From positions 1 through 64,000 of the forward strand of contig NZ_BMRZ01000018.1 of the NCBI RefSeq assembly GCF_014648895.1: a DNA stretch of 64,000 nt, read 5' to 3'. This document shows positions 23,251 through 33,065 of the stretch, piece after piece. The notes below the pieces were generated by a model. That model saw only the letters and a program-made list of their open reading frames with translations, searched no databases and had not been told where the DNA came from. Origin of the DNA: Streptomyces tanashiensis. Lineage in GTDB: Bacteria; Actinomycetota; Actinomycetes; Streptomycetales; Streptomycetaceae. How positions within the stretch are numbered: position 1 is the first letter of the stretch; the number at the start of each line of letters is the position of its first letter. Position numbers and translations under genes: made by a program.

Positions 23251-24108
23251 ATGGACGAGGCGCGAGCCCGGGAGATCCTGGCGGCGGCGGGGTTGCCCGC
23301 CGGGGAGGCGGGGCTCCTCGCCCTGGGCGAGAACGCGGTCTTCGCGGTGGGCGGTCTGGTGGTGAAGGTCGGCCGGGACGCGGAGCTGTTCGAGCGGGCC
23401 GAGCGGGAGCTGGCGCTGGCCTCCTGGCTGGAGGAGGCCGGGGTGCCGGCGGTCCGGGCGGCCGAGGAGAAGCCGCGTCTGGTGGACGGGCATCCGGTGA
23501 CCGTCTGGCACCGGCTGCCGGAAGCGGTGCGGCCCACGGAGCCCCGCGATCTCGCTCCGCTGCTGCGGGCCGTCCACGCCCTGCCCGAGCCGGTGGGGTT
23601 CACCCTCCCGCGCCGTGAGCTGCTCGGCGGGGTCGAGCGGTGGCTGCGGCTCGCGGGGGACGCGATCGACCCGGCGGACGCGGCGTTCCTGCGGGAGCGG
23701 CGCGACTCCTTCGCCCCGGCCGCTGCGGCGCTCACCCCGCACCTGGCCCCGGGCCCGATCCACGGGGACGCCCTCCCCCGGAACGTCCACGTCGGCCCGG
23801 ACGGCCCGGTCCTGGTGGACCTGGAGACCTTCTCCTCGGACCTGCGGGAGCACGACCTGGTGGTCCTCGCCCTCTCCCGCGACCGGTACGGCCTGGACCC
23901 GGCGGCGTACGGGGCCTTCACCGAGGCGTACGGCTGGGACGTCCGGGAGTGGGAGGGCTGTGCGGTGCTGCGCGGCGCGCGGGAGACCGCGAGCTGCGCG
24001 TGGGTGGCGCAGCACGCCCCGACGAACCCGAAGGCCCTGGCCGAGTTCGAGCGGCGGGTGGCCTCCCTGCGGGCCGGTGACCCCGAGGTGCGCTGGTACC
24101 CGTTCTGA
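23251..24108 (+). CDS. aminoglycoside phosphotransferase (APH)/choline kinase-fold protein
   Basis: A 285-residue kinase-like protein. The catalytic loop is IHGDALPRNVHV (HGDxxxxN, near residue 171) and the metal-binding DLETF follows near 188, the pattern of the APH family. The nucleotide-binding Lys is likely in VVKVGRD near 40. I use ATG 23251 (MDEARARE) with GGAGGGAGAGG upstream; a start at 23209 adds residues without similarity. APH-fold proteins phosphorylate antibiotics, choline, homoserine or sugars. Resistance is only one possibility and context gives no hint of substrate. Confidence 0.85.
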   Translation: MDEARAREILAAAGLPAGEAGLLALGENAVFAVGGLVVKVGRDAELFERAERELALASWLEEAGVPAVRAAEEKPRLVDGHPVTVWHRLPEAVRPTEPRDLAPLLRAVHALPEPVGFTLPRRELLGGVERWLRLAGDAIDPADAAFLRERRDSFAPAAAALTPHLAPGPIHGDALPRNVHVGPDGPVLVDLETFSSDLREHDLVVLALSRDRYGLDPAAYGAFTEAYGWDVREWEGCAVLRGARETASCAWVAQHAPTNPKALAEFERRVASLRAGDPEVRWYPF

Positions 24109-24154
24109 CATCATGGAGCCCGTCGAACCGGCCGGTAACGAACGGGGTGTTGAG

Positions 24155-24979
24155 ATGCGTGTCGAACTGTCCGAGGTGACCCTCGACGTCGAGGTGCGCG
24201 GGGAGGGACCCGCCGTGCTGCTCGTGCACGGCTTCCCCGACTGCCACCATCTGTGGCGTCATCAGGTCGCGGCGCTGAACGACGCCGGATTCACGACGGT
24301 CGCGCCCACGCTGCGGGGCTTCGGCGCCTCGGAGCGGCCCGAGGGCGGGGCCGAGGCGTACCACCCGGCCAAGCACGTCGGCGACCTGCTGGAGCTTCTC
24401 GCGCACCTCGGGATCGACCGCTTCCACGTGGTCGGTCACGACTGGGGTTCGGGTGTGGCCCAGGGGATCGCGGGGTTTGCGGCGGACCGGGTGATGAGTG
24501 CGACGCTCATGTCGGTGGGCAACATCGCGGCGATCCTCGGCGCCGGCTGGGAGCAGCGGCAGCGCCTGTGGCACGTGTCGATGTTCCAGCACGAGGGGCT
24601 CGCGGAGGAGTGGCTCTCCCGTGACGGCTTCGCGAACCTGCGCGACATGCTCGGCGACCACCCCGACCGGGAGGCGGTCCTTGAGGGGCTGCGCGCCCCG
24701 GGGGCGCTGACCGCCGCGCTGAGCGTCTACCGCGCGGGGCTGCCGATCGAGGTCCAGCTGGCCCCGCCGGTGGCGCTTCCCCCGCTGTCCGTCCCCGTCA
24801 TGGGCGTCTGGTCGACCGGTGACCGCTTCCTGACCGAGCGGCAGATGACCGGCACCGGTGAGCACGTCGCCGGTCCCTGGCGCTACGAGCGGGTCGAGGA
24901 CGCCGGTCACTGGCTCCCGCTCGACCAGCCGGGGAAGGTCAACGAGCTGCTGCTCTCCTTCCTCAAGGAGAACGGCTAG
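24155..24979 (+). CDS. alpha/beta hydrolase, epoxide hydrolase-like
   Basis: A 274-residue hydrolase. The oxyanion motif HGFPDCHHLW is near residue 26 and the nucleophile elbow is VGHDWGSGVAQ, where Asp is the nucleophile near 93. The catalytic His is in EDAGHWLPLDQP near 252. An Asp nucleophile with HGFPD is characteristic of epoxide hydrolases and haloalkane dehalogenases rather than esterases. ATG 24155 has GGGGTG upstream; an in-frame ATG at 24113 lacks a ribosome site. The stop overlaps the convergent exonuclease gene by four bases. Confidence 0.88.
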   Translation: MRVELSEVTLDVEVRGEGPAVLLVHGFPDCHHLWRHQVAALNDAGFTTVAPTLRGFGASERPEGGAEAYHPAKHVGDLLELLAHLGIDRFHVVGHDWGSGVAQGIAGFAADRVMSATLMSVGNIAAILGAGWEQRQRLWHVSMFQHEGLAEEWLSRDGFANLRDMLGDHPDREAVLEGLRAPGALTAALSVYRAGLPIEVQLAPPVALPPLSVPVMGVWSTGDRFLTERQMTGTGEHVAGPWRYERVEDAGHWLPLDQPGKVNELLLSFLKENG

Positions 24980-25701
24980 CCCGCCACCGCGACCGCCGGG
25001 CGCAGGGGCCACGTGGAGTCGACGACCGCCTCCGCGTCGCCCTTGCGGCGCAGGAAGTCCTGGAAGTTCTCGGCCCAGGCGCGGTACCAGCCGATCTGCC
25101 GCTCGTGCAGCTCGGCCGGGTCCAGGGCGGCCACCTGGGGGTGCCGCTCGGCTATCGCGACGGCGACCCGGACGGCGGCGAGCGCGTCGGCGGCGGCCTG
25201 GTGGGCGGCTTCGAGCACCACGCCGTACTCCCCGCAGACCGCTTCCAGGGTCCGCTTGCCGCGCCGGTAGCGGTCGACGGCCCGGTCGATGGTGTACGGG
25301 TCGACGACCGGTCCGATGGCCGTCCCGCCGAGCCGCTCCTCCAGGGAGGGGAGGCCGTGGCGGCGGAGCTCGGCGGCGAGGAGCGTGAGGTCGAAGGAGG
25401 CGTTGTACGCGACGACCGGGACGCCGTCCTCCCAGTACGCGGCGAGGGTCTTCGCGATCTCGTCGGCGACCTCGCGGACCGGCCGGCCCTCGGCGGCGGC
25501 GCGCTCGTTGCTGATGCCGTGGATCGCGGAGGCCTGCTCCGGGATGCGGATGCCCGGGTCGGCGAGCCAGTCCCGCCGGCTCGTGACGCGTCCCCCGCCG
25601 TCGACCTCGACGATCGAGGCCGTGACGATACGGGCCTCCAGCGGTTCGGTGCCGGTCGTCTCCAGGTCGAAGCCGACCAGCGTGTCGCCGTGCCAAGCCA
25701 T
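24976..25701 (-). CDS. DEDDh 3'-5' exonuclease (DNA polymerase III epsilon-like)
   Basis: A 241-residue nuclease with all DEDDh elements: GFDLETTGTEP near residue 10 (ExoI, Asp and Glu), AYNASFDLTLL near 97 (ExoII Asp) and AAHQAAADALA near 164 (His and Asp of ExoIII). The fold proofreads or trims DNA or RNA 3' ends. AAGGAGG precedes ATG 25701. It stands without replication genes beside it, so it is probably an accessory repair or RNase T-like enzyme rather than the polymerase subunit. Confidence 0.92.
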   Translation of the reverse strand: MAWHGDTLVGFDLETTGTEPLEARIVTASIVEVDGGGRVTSRRDWLADPGIRIPEQASAIHGISNERAAAEGRPVREVADEIAKTLAAYWEDGVPVVAYNASFDLTLLAAELRRHGLPSLEERLGGTAIGPVVDPYTIDRAVDRYRRGKRTLEAVCGEYGVVLEAAHQAAADALAAVRVAVAIAERHPQVAALDPAELHERQIGWYRAWAENFQDFLRRKGDAEAVVDSTWPLRPAVAVAG

Positions 25702-25788
25702 CGGGTCCTCCTTACGTGATCTCCCCCGTGGTGCTGACCACCCTCGCACGCACCACTGACAACGCCTCCGGCTACCCCCGGCGGGGAG

Positions 25789-27111
25789 TCAGGAGACGGG
25801 CCGGGAGTCGAGCCAGACCGACTCGAATTCCTCCCGGTATGTCTCGAAAAGCCCGTGATCTCCGTCACGGGACGACTGCCCGTGGCGGACGACGTTCCGC
25901 CCGCCGCCGCGCAGGACGAGCACCGGGGCCTCCATGCCCCGGGCCCGGCGCAGGTACGACTGGACGACTCCGACCCCGTCCGGCCCGTCGCCGTCCACCA
26001 GGTAGGCGGTGAAGCGGGGCGTCTCGTCGAAGACGTGGATCTGGAAGGCGCCCGGATCGCGCAGCTTCGAGCGGACCCGGCGCATGTGCAGGATGTTCAT
26101 CTCGACCGAGCGGCTCAGCTCGCCCTTCTTCAGGCCCAGTTCCCGCTCGCGGCGCTTGACGGCGCTGCTCGCCGGGTTGAGGAAGAGGAGCCGGGTCCGG
26201 CAGCCGGACTCGGCGAGCCGGACCATGCGGCGGCCGGAGAAGTTCTGCACGAGCAGATTGAGGCCTATGCCGGTGGCGTCGAGGCGGCGGGCCCCGCCGA
26301 AGAGGTCCTCGGCGGGCAGCTGCCGCTGGAGCCGGACCCGGTCGGGATGGACGGAGACGACGTCCGCGTACCGGTCGCCGACGAGGTCCTCGACCGCGTC
26401 CACGGGCAGCCGGTCGGCGGACGGCACCCCGGCCCCGCTGCCGAGGATCTCCAGGATGCGGGCGGAGGCCCGTTCGGACTGGGCGAGGACGGTCAGCGAC
26501 AGCGCGCGGTTGCGGGAGACCACGTTGCGCGTGACCTCCAGCTCGTCCAGGGCGAGTTCGACCTCGCGCCGGTCGTCGAAGTAGGGCTCGAAGCAGGGCC
26601 AGTGCTGCACCATCAGCTCCCGCAGCTGGGGCAGCGTGAGGAAGCTCAGCACGTTGTCGTCGGCCGGGTCGAGGAGGTAGCCCTTGCGCCGGGAGACCTC
26701 GCGGACGGCGACCGCCCGCTGGACCCACTCCTGGCCGGCGGGTCCGGCCGCGGCCACCACCCACTCCTCGCCGTGCACCGGTTCGTACACGGGCCGCAGG
26801 ACGGCGGCGACCACGGCCCGCAGCCGCTGTTCGACGAGGTTCAGCCAGATGTAGGCGCGGCCGGCGCGCTGGGCCCGGGTGCGGACCTCGCTCCAGGCCT
26901 CGGCGCCCCAGTCGAGCTCCGCCCCGATCTCCACCGGCCGGCCGACGGTGACCGTGCCGGGCGGCACGACCGTCCCCGGCGGCAGGACCACACCCGGCGG
27001 GACGGCCGTGCCCGGCGGCGCGACCGCTCCGGGCGGTGCCTCCGCGGGGTCGGCCGGTCCTCCCTCGTGACCCGCGTCACCTGGGGGCAGCTCCAGACCT
27101 CCCGAGCTCAC
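25789..27111 (-). CDS. SAV2148-family HEPN domain protein with a PLD-like C-terminus
   Basis: A 440-residue protein matching, from memory, a conserved streptomycete family annotated as SAV2148-type HEPN. A proline-rich N-terminal segment carries several PPGxxV units (about residues 25-65). A helical HEPN-like region follows (RAGRAYIWLNLVEQRLRAVV near 95). The C-terminal part (RMVRLAESGCRTRLLFLNP) resembles PLD-like sensor domains of some HEPN proteins. I could not identify the catalytic Rx4-6H motif with confidence. GTG 27111 was selected because the upstream in-frame region lacks conservation-like sequence. HEPN proteins often cleave RNA in stress or defence; the role here is unknown. Confidence 0.75.
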   Translation of the reverse strand: MSSGGLELPPGDAGHEGGPADPAEAPPGAVAPPGTAVPPGVVLPPGTVVPPGTVTVGRPVEIGAELDWGAEAWSEVRTRAQRAGRAYIWLNLVEQRLRAVVAAVLRPVYEPVHGEEWVVAAAGPAGQEWVQRAVAVREVSRRKGYLLDPADDNVLSFLTLPQLRELMVQHWPCFEPYFDDRREVELALDELEVTRNVVSRNRALSLTVLAQSERASARILEILGSGAGVPSADRLPVDAVEDLVGDRYADVVSVHPDRVRLQRQLPAEDLFGGARRLDATGIGLNLLVQNFSGRRMVRLAESGCRTRLLFLNPASSAVKRRERELGLKKGELSRSVEMNILHMRRVRSKLRDPGAFQIHVFDETPRFTAYLVDGDGPDGVGVVQSYLRRARGMEAPVLVLRGGGRNVVRHGQSSRDGDHGLFETYREEFESVWLDSRPVS

Positions 27112-27232
27112 CCGCGCACCGCCTTCTGCTCCCGGACACCCGTTCCGGCGGACAGGATGACCATGTGACAACGATCAAGGAAGGGTACTCCGCGAGCGGG
27201 AGGCGGTGCAGCAGGATCGTCAGGCTGCTCCC

Positions 27233-28594
27233 TCAACTCCCCAGATCGGGCTGCCCGTTCTGGGAGGCGAGATCGGCCGGAGTGAGCGGATTCATAGCGG
27301 TTACGTCCCTGGGCGCGAGCTGGAAGCCCTGCCAGTGGACGGGCATCGGCTGCTGGTCCTCGTCCCGGGCGATGTGATGGAACCCGATGTTGACCCACAC
27401 GGAGGGCTGGGTCAGCGTCTCGCCGTTGACCCACTTGTCCACGCTGTCACCGGCGCCCGCGGCGCAGTTGCCGATGTTGTTGCTCGCGAACTTCTCGCAG
27501 GCGCGGGACTGGGTGAAGTACACGTCGTGCTTGGTGAAGCCGCGGCCCGCGTGGGTGTCGGTGTGCCCGGGCACGATCTCGTACGAGCGGGCGTGTCCGT
27601 CCGCGTTCTTGCCGGTGCCGCTGACCACCCGCCACCAGCGCATGTTCTTCGCGTCCCCGGCGAGTTCCTTGGTGACGACGGTGCGCGTCGTCTTCACCGT
27701 GGGCCCGCCGCCGCCGGTGGGCGCGGTGACGGCCGAGTCGAACTGCTCGATCCGGTCCTTGGTGGAGCCGTCCAGACCGAAGTCGAGCTTCCAGAAGACG
27801 TTGTGGGCGTGGCTGGTGGCGTAGCCGCGGGCGCCCTTGCCGATGGGCCAGCCGCGTCCGTCGGTGGCGTTGTAGTCGACGGGCGAGAGGCTGCCGGTGG
27901 CCCCGACGTTGGCGCCGATGGTGCCGTCGGCGGTGAAGCGCCACTCGGTGATGTACTCGTACCAGCCGACCTTGTTGACGGTGTAGACGAGCAGGTCCTT
28001 GGCCTGGGCCTGCCAGACCTTGGAGCCGTTGTCGCTGGCCATGCGGTACGCGTGCCCGCGCGTCCGCGTGGTGGTGCACAGGCCCTTGACGTCGCCGACC
28101 TCGGCCACCTTGACGGTGGTGAGGGTGCCGCCGGGACACTCGGCCGGCTTGAGGTTCTGCAGGCCGTAGCCGAAGCCCGCGCCGGTGAGGTCGTCGTACT
28201 CGGCGCCGCCGTCGTCGTACGGCACGTGGATCTGGGCGAGCCGGGCGCTGTTGAGGACCTTGATGGGGGCCGTGGCGCCGGGCGGCTGGTAGGTGATCCG
28301 GTCGAGCGTGAGCCCGGCGTCGGTGTCGTAGCGCCAGCACATGCGCCAGGTGGTGCCGCCGTCGAGCTTCTGCGTGATGCGGTACGCGGCGGAGCAGTCG
28401 GGGGTGTTCTGCGCCGTCGCCCGGGTCGGGGCCGGCGGGTTGGGTGCGGCGGTGGCGCCGGTGGCGGGTCCGGCGGCGGCCGTGGCGGTGCCGAGCAGGG
28501 CGGCGGCGGTCAGGACGGCGCCCCGCTTGCGGGTGCGCGGCTTCTGCGGTGTGGGCAGGCCGCGCCGGGTGGACAGGCTGCGCTGGGTAGGCAT
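27233..28594 (-). CDS. copper amine oxidase catalytic domain, secreted, divergent active site
   Basis: A 453-residue protein with a basic start and hydrophobic export signal (residues 24-50). Copper amine oxidase catalytic features are visible in order: VPYDDG near 124, the cofactor-site block VGWYEYITEW at 209-218, GANVGATG at 227-234, copper-ligand HAH at 262-264, and GFHHIARDED at 405-412 with the third His. The cofactor Tyr would be Y212, but the usual Asn before it is Trp. The catalytic-base Asp four residues before the GYG Tyr (Y143) is Ala. N2/N3 domains are missing and seem to be encoded by the upstream gene, 54 bases away. Activity is uncertain. Confidence 0.8.
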   Translation of the reverse strand: MPTQRSLSTRRGLPTPQKPRTRKRGAVLTAAALLGTATAAAGPATGATAAPNPPAPTRATAQNTPDCSAAYRITQKLDGGTTWRMCWRYDTDAGLTLDRITYQPPGATAPIKVLNSARLAQIHVPYDDGGAEYDDLTGAGFGYGLQNLKPAECPGGTLTTVKVAEVGDVKGLCTTTRTRGHAYRMASDNGSKVWQAQAKDLLVYTVNKVGWYEYITEWRFTADGTIGANVGATGSLSPVDYNATDGRGWPIGKGARGYATSHAHNVFWKLDFGLDGSTKDRIEQFDSAVTAPTGGGGPTVKTTRTVVTKELAGDAKNMRWWRVVSGTGKNADGHARSYEIVPGHTDTHAGRGFTKHDVYFTQSRACEKFASNNIGNCAAGAGDSVDKWVNGETLTQPSVWVNIGFHHIARDEDQQPMPVHWQGFQLAPRDVTAMNPLTPADLASQNGQPDLGS

Positions 28595-28648
28595 GCGGAC
28601 GTACTCCCTCGTACGTGTCGTGAGGCTGTGGAGAGGCCGGGCCGGTGG

Positions 28649-29509
28649 TCAGCCGACGCGGGTGACGGTCCTCGCGGAGAGGTCGACGATCAGGTTCCGG
28701 GTGTCGATCCAGGCCCCGTTGAGGACCTTGGTGACGAGCCGGACGCACCGGTGCTCCCCGCAACGGGCGAGCTGCGCGGGCACGTCGGCCTCGCGGTAGG
28801 TGCGGTAGACGTCGCCGTTGAACCACAGCTGCTCGGTGGAGGTGAGCTCCTTGCCGGTGGCGTCCTTGTAGTCCTCCTTGACGCCCTTGCCGAGCGGGCT
28901 CGCGAGGATCAGCTCCAGGGCCTCGCGCAGCTCCTCGGGGTGGGCGGAGGGCTGGACCCCGCGCTGCGACCCGGACTTCTCGACCTTGCCGGTGTCGAGG
29001 TTGACGGTCTTCGTGATGAGCTCGTCGCGCCCGTAGTCGTAGAGACGGACCTCGGCGCGGCGCGACGCGTCCCCGGGCTGCGGGTCGGCGAGCCTGGTGC
29101 CGAGGCGCTGCGGGCCCCGGCCGCCCGTGACGTCCTGCTGCGCGGAGGCGGCGGGCGGTGTCAGCGCCAGCGACTCGGCCCGTGCGAGCTCGTCGCCGGT
29201 GAGCGGGTCGCTGCCGACGCCCTTCTTCCCCTCGGCCGCCGGCGGGACCACGGTGGCCGGCTGCGGCGCCGGTCCCTGGGCCTGCGTGCCCGACTCCCCC
29301 TGGCCCGGGACGCCGGGGCCTCCGGCCGTACCGGCCCCCGCGGAGGAACCCGCGGAGGAGCCCACCGCGACGGCGCCTCGGCCCCCCGGCGTGTCGTCCG
29401 CTCCCGCCGAACCCGGCAGGGTGATCGCGACCGCGACGGCGGTCCCCGTCACCGCCATGGCCGCTCCGGCCACCACCTTCCCCAGGTGGCGGCGCGCTAT
29501 TTCGTACAC
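28649..29509 (-). CDS. exported protein resembling the copper amine oxidase N2/N3 domains
   Basis: A 286-residue protein with an N-terminal membrane or signal segment (residues 9-33) and a Gly/Pro-rich linker. The rest looks like the N-terminal domains of copper amine oxidases: DPLTGDELARA near residue 101, RRAEVRLYDYG near 150, VNLDTGKVEK near 169 and GVQPSAHPEELREA near 182. The order and spacing match N2-N3. GTG 29509 has GGGGGA about five bases upstream; an earlier ATG at 29545 would add 12 residues. It is transcribed before the catalytic-domain gene, so both products probably assemble outside the cell. No independent function is known. Confidence 0.72.
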   Translation of the reverse strand: MYEIARRHLGKVVAGAAMAVTGTAVAVAITLPGSAGADDTPGGRGAVAVGSSAGSSAGAGTAGGPGVPGQGESGTQAQGPAPQPATVVPPAAEGKKGVGSDPLTGDELARAESLALTPPAASAQQDVTGGRGPQRLGTRLADPQPGDASRRAEVRLYDYGRDELITKTVNLDTGKVEKSGSQRGVQPSAHPEELREALELILASPLGKGVKEDYKDATGKELTSTEQLWFNGDVYRTYREADVPAQLARCGEHRCVRLVTKVLNGAWIDTRNLIVDLSARTVTRVG

Positions 29510-29647
29510 ACTTCCCCCTCGTTCCCCCTCTTGGTCTGCGGTCACCCGGTAGGACGGGGCGAAGTCCTAGGAGGTTGCCCCTCTTTCGGGCAGGATCTGG
29601 CCGAAGAAGACCTACAAAACCCGGACAGAAGAGGAAGAGTCGTATCC

Positions 29648-31768
<2,121 letters not shown>

Positions 31769-33001
31769 GCGCGGACCCCGGCCCGACGGGTTCCGTCACC
31801 CGCACCGACCAGGACAGCGCCGCGCAGGCCACGGCCGCCCCCACCGCCACAGCGAAGGCGGCGGGGGCGCCGTGCCCCTCGGCGAGCCGGCCGGAGACGG
31901 CGAGCGCGAGGGCCTGGCCGCCCACGATCCCGCTGGTGAGGAAGGCCATCGACTCGGCGAGGCGGGCGGCCGGCACGGTCCGCTCGGTGAGCCCGAAGAC
32001 CGTGATCAGGTGCGGGGCGTAGGCGGCGCCGAGGACGACCACCACCGCGTACAGCGCGCCCAGGGAGCCGACGAACAGCAGCGGTACGGAGAGGACGACG
32101 AGCCCGGCGGTGGCGGCGCGCCAGCGGGTGGCCAGTCCGATCCGGGCGGGCACGGCGGCCATGGAGAGGCCGACGGCGGCGCTCATGACACCCATGGCCG
32201 CGTAGACGAGCCCGGCCTGGGCGGGCGCGCCCAGCTCCTCGGTGAGGGCGGTGATCCCGGCCTGCGAGGCGCCGAACATGGCGCCCTGGAGGACCATCGT
32301 GCCGCGCAGGGCGTACGCGGATCCCGGCAGCCGCGTCCGTTCGGCGGCACTCGTACGGGTGGTCGCGGCCGGCGCATCGGGGGCGGTCGCCCGGGCCGTC
32401 GGGTGGAGGGCGAAGGCCGTCCCGCAGCCGGCGAGGAGGAGGGCCGCGAGGAGCAGCGCGGCCGCCGGGTGGGCGAGGGCGGCGGCGAGGCCGACGAGGG
32501 CCGGGCCGAGGACGAAGGAGACCTCGTCGAGGGTGCCCTCGAAGGAGAGCACCGCGCCGACGAGCCGGTCGTCCGCGCCGGAGCGGCGGGCGAGGGCCAC
32601 GGAGCGGGTCCGGGCGAGCGGCCCGACCTGCGGGACGGTGGCCCCGGCGAGCGCCCCGAGCGCCATGAGCGGGCCGGTGGGGGCGTCGGCGAGGGCGGCG
32701 AGGACCAGGGCGGTGACGGCGACCGCGTTGGCCAGGGAGGCCGCGAGGACGACCCCGCGCTGGCCGTGCCGGTCGGCGAGCCGGCCGATGACGGGTCCCG
32801 CGACGGTCTGTCCGGCGGCGAGCGCGCCGCCCGTGAGGCCCGCGGTGGCGAGCGAGCCGCTCGTCTCGGCGACCAGGAGCAGGCTGCCGAGCTGGCACAT
32901 GGCGGTGGGCAGTCGGCCGAGGAAAGAGACGACCGGCAGGGCCGGTCCGAGCAGGGACAGCGTGTCGCGATACATCCGGAGCATCACGCGAACGTAACGC
33001 G

Positions 33002-33021
33002 ATGCACTCGAACGGGTGCAT
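33002..33021. promoter_or_regulatory. inverted repeat between MFS and treY genes
   Basis: ATGCAC (33002-33007) and GTGCAT (33016-33021) form perfect 6-bp arms around 8 bases. It lies in the 81-base divergent gap, 45 bases before treY and 18 bases before the MFS start, so it may be a shared operator. Confidence 0.3.
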
Positions 33022-33065
33022 GGGGCGATGACACAGAAGCCCTCCGGCGGGGTACGTACGTTCGC

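Noticed and set aside
23251..24108. Aminoglycoside resistance gene
   Set aside because: HGDxxxxN and DLE motifs only show the broad APH/choline kinase fold; nothing indicates an antibiotic substrate.
27206..29647. Long plus-strand open frame ahead of glgX
   Set aside because: It is antisense to the two copper amine oxidase genes and is low-complexity; glgX clearly begins at 29648 with the CBM48 domain.
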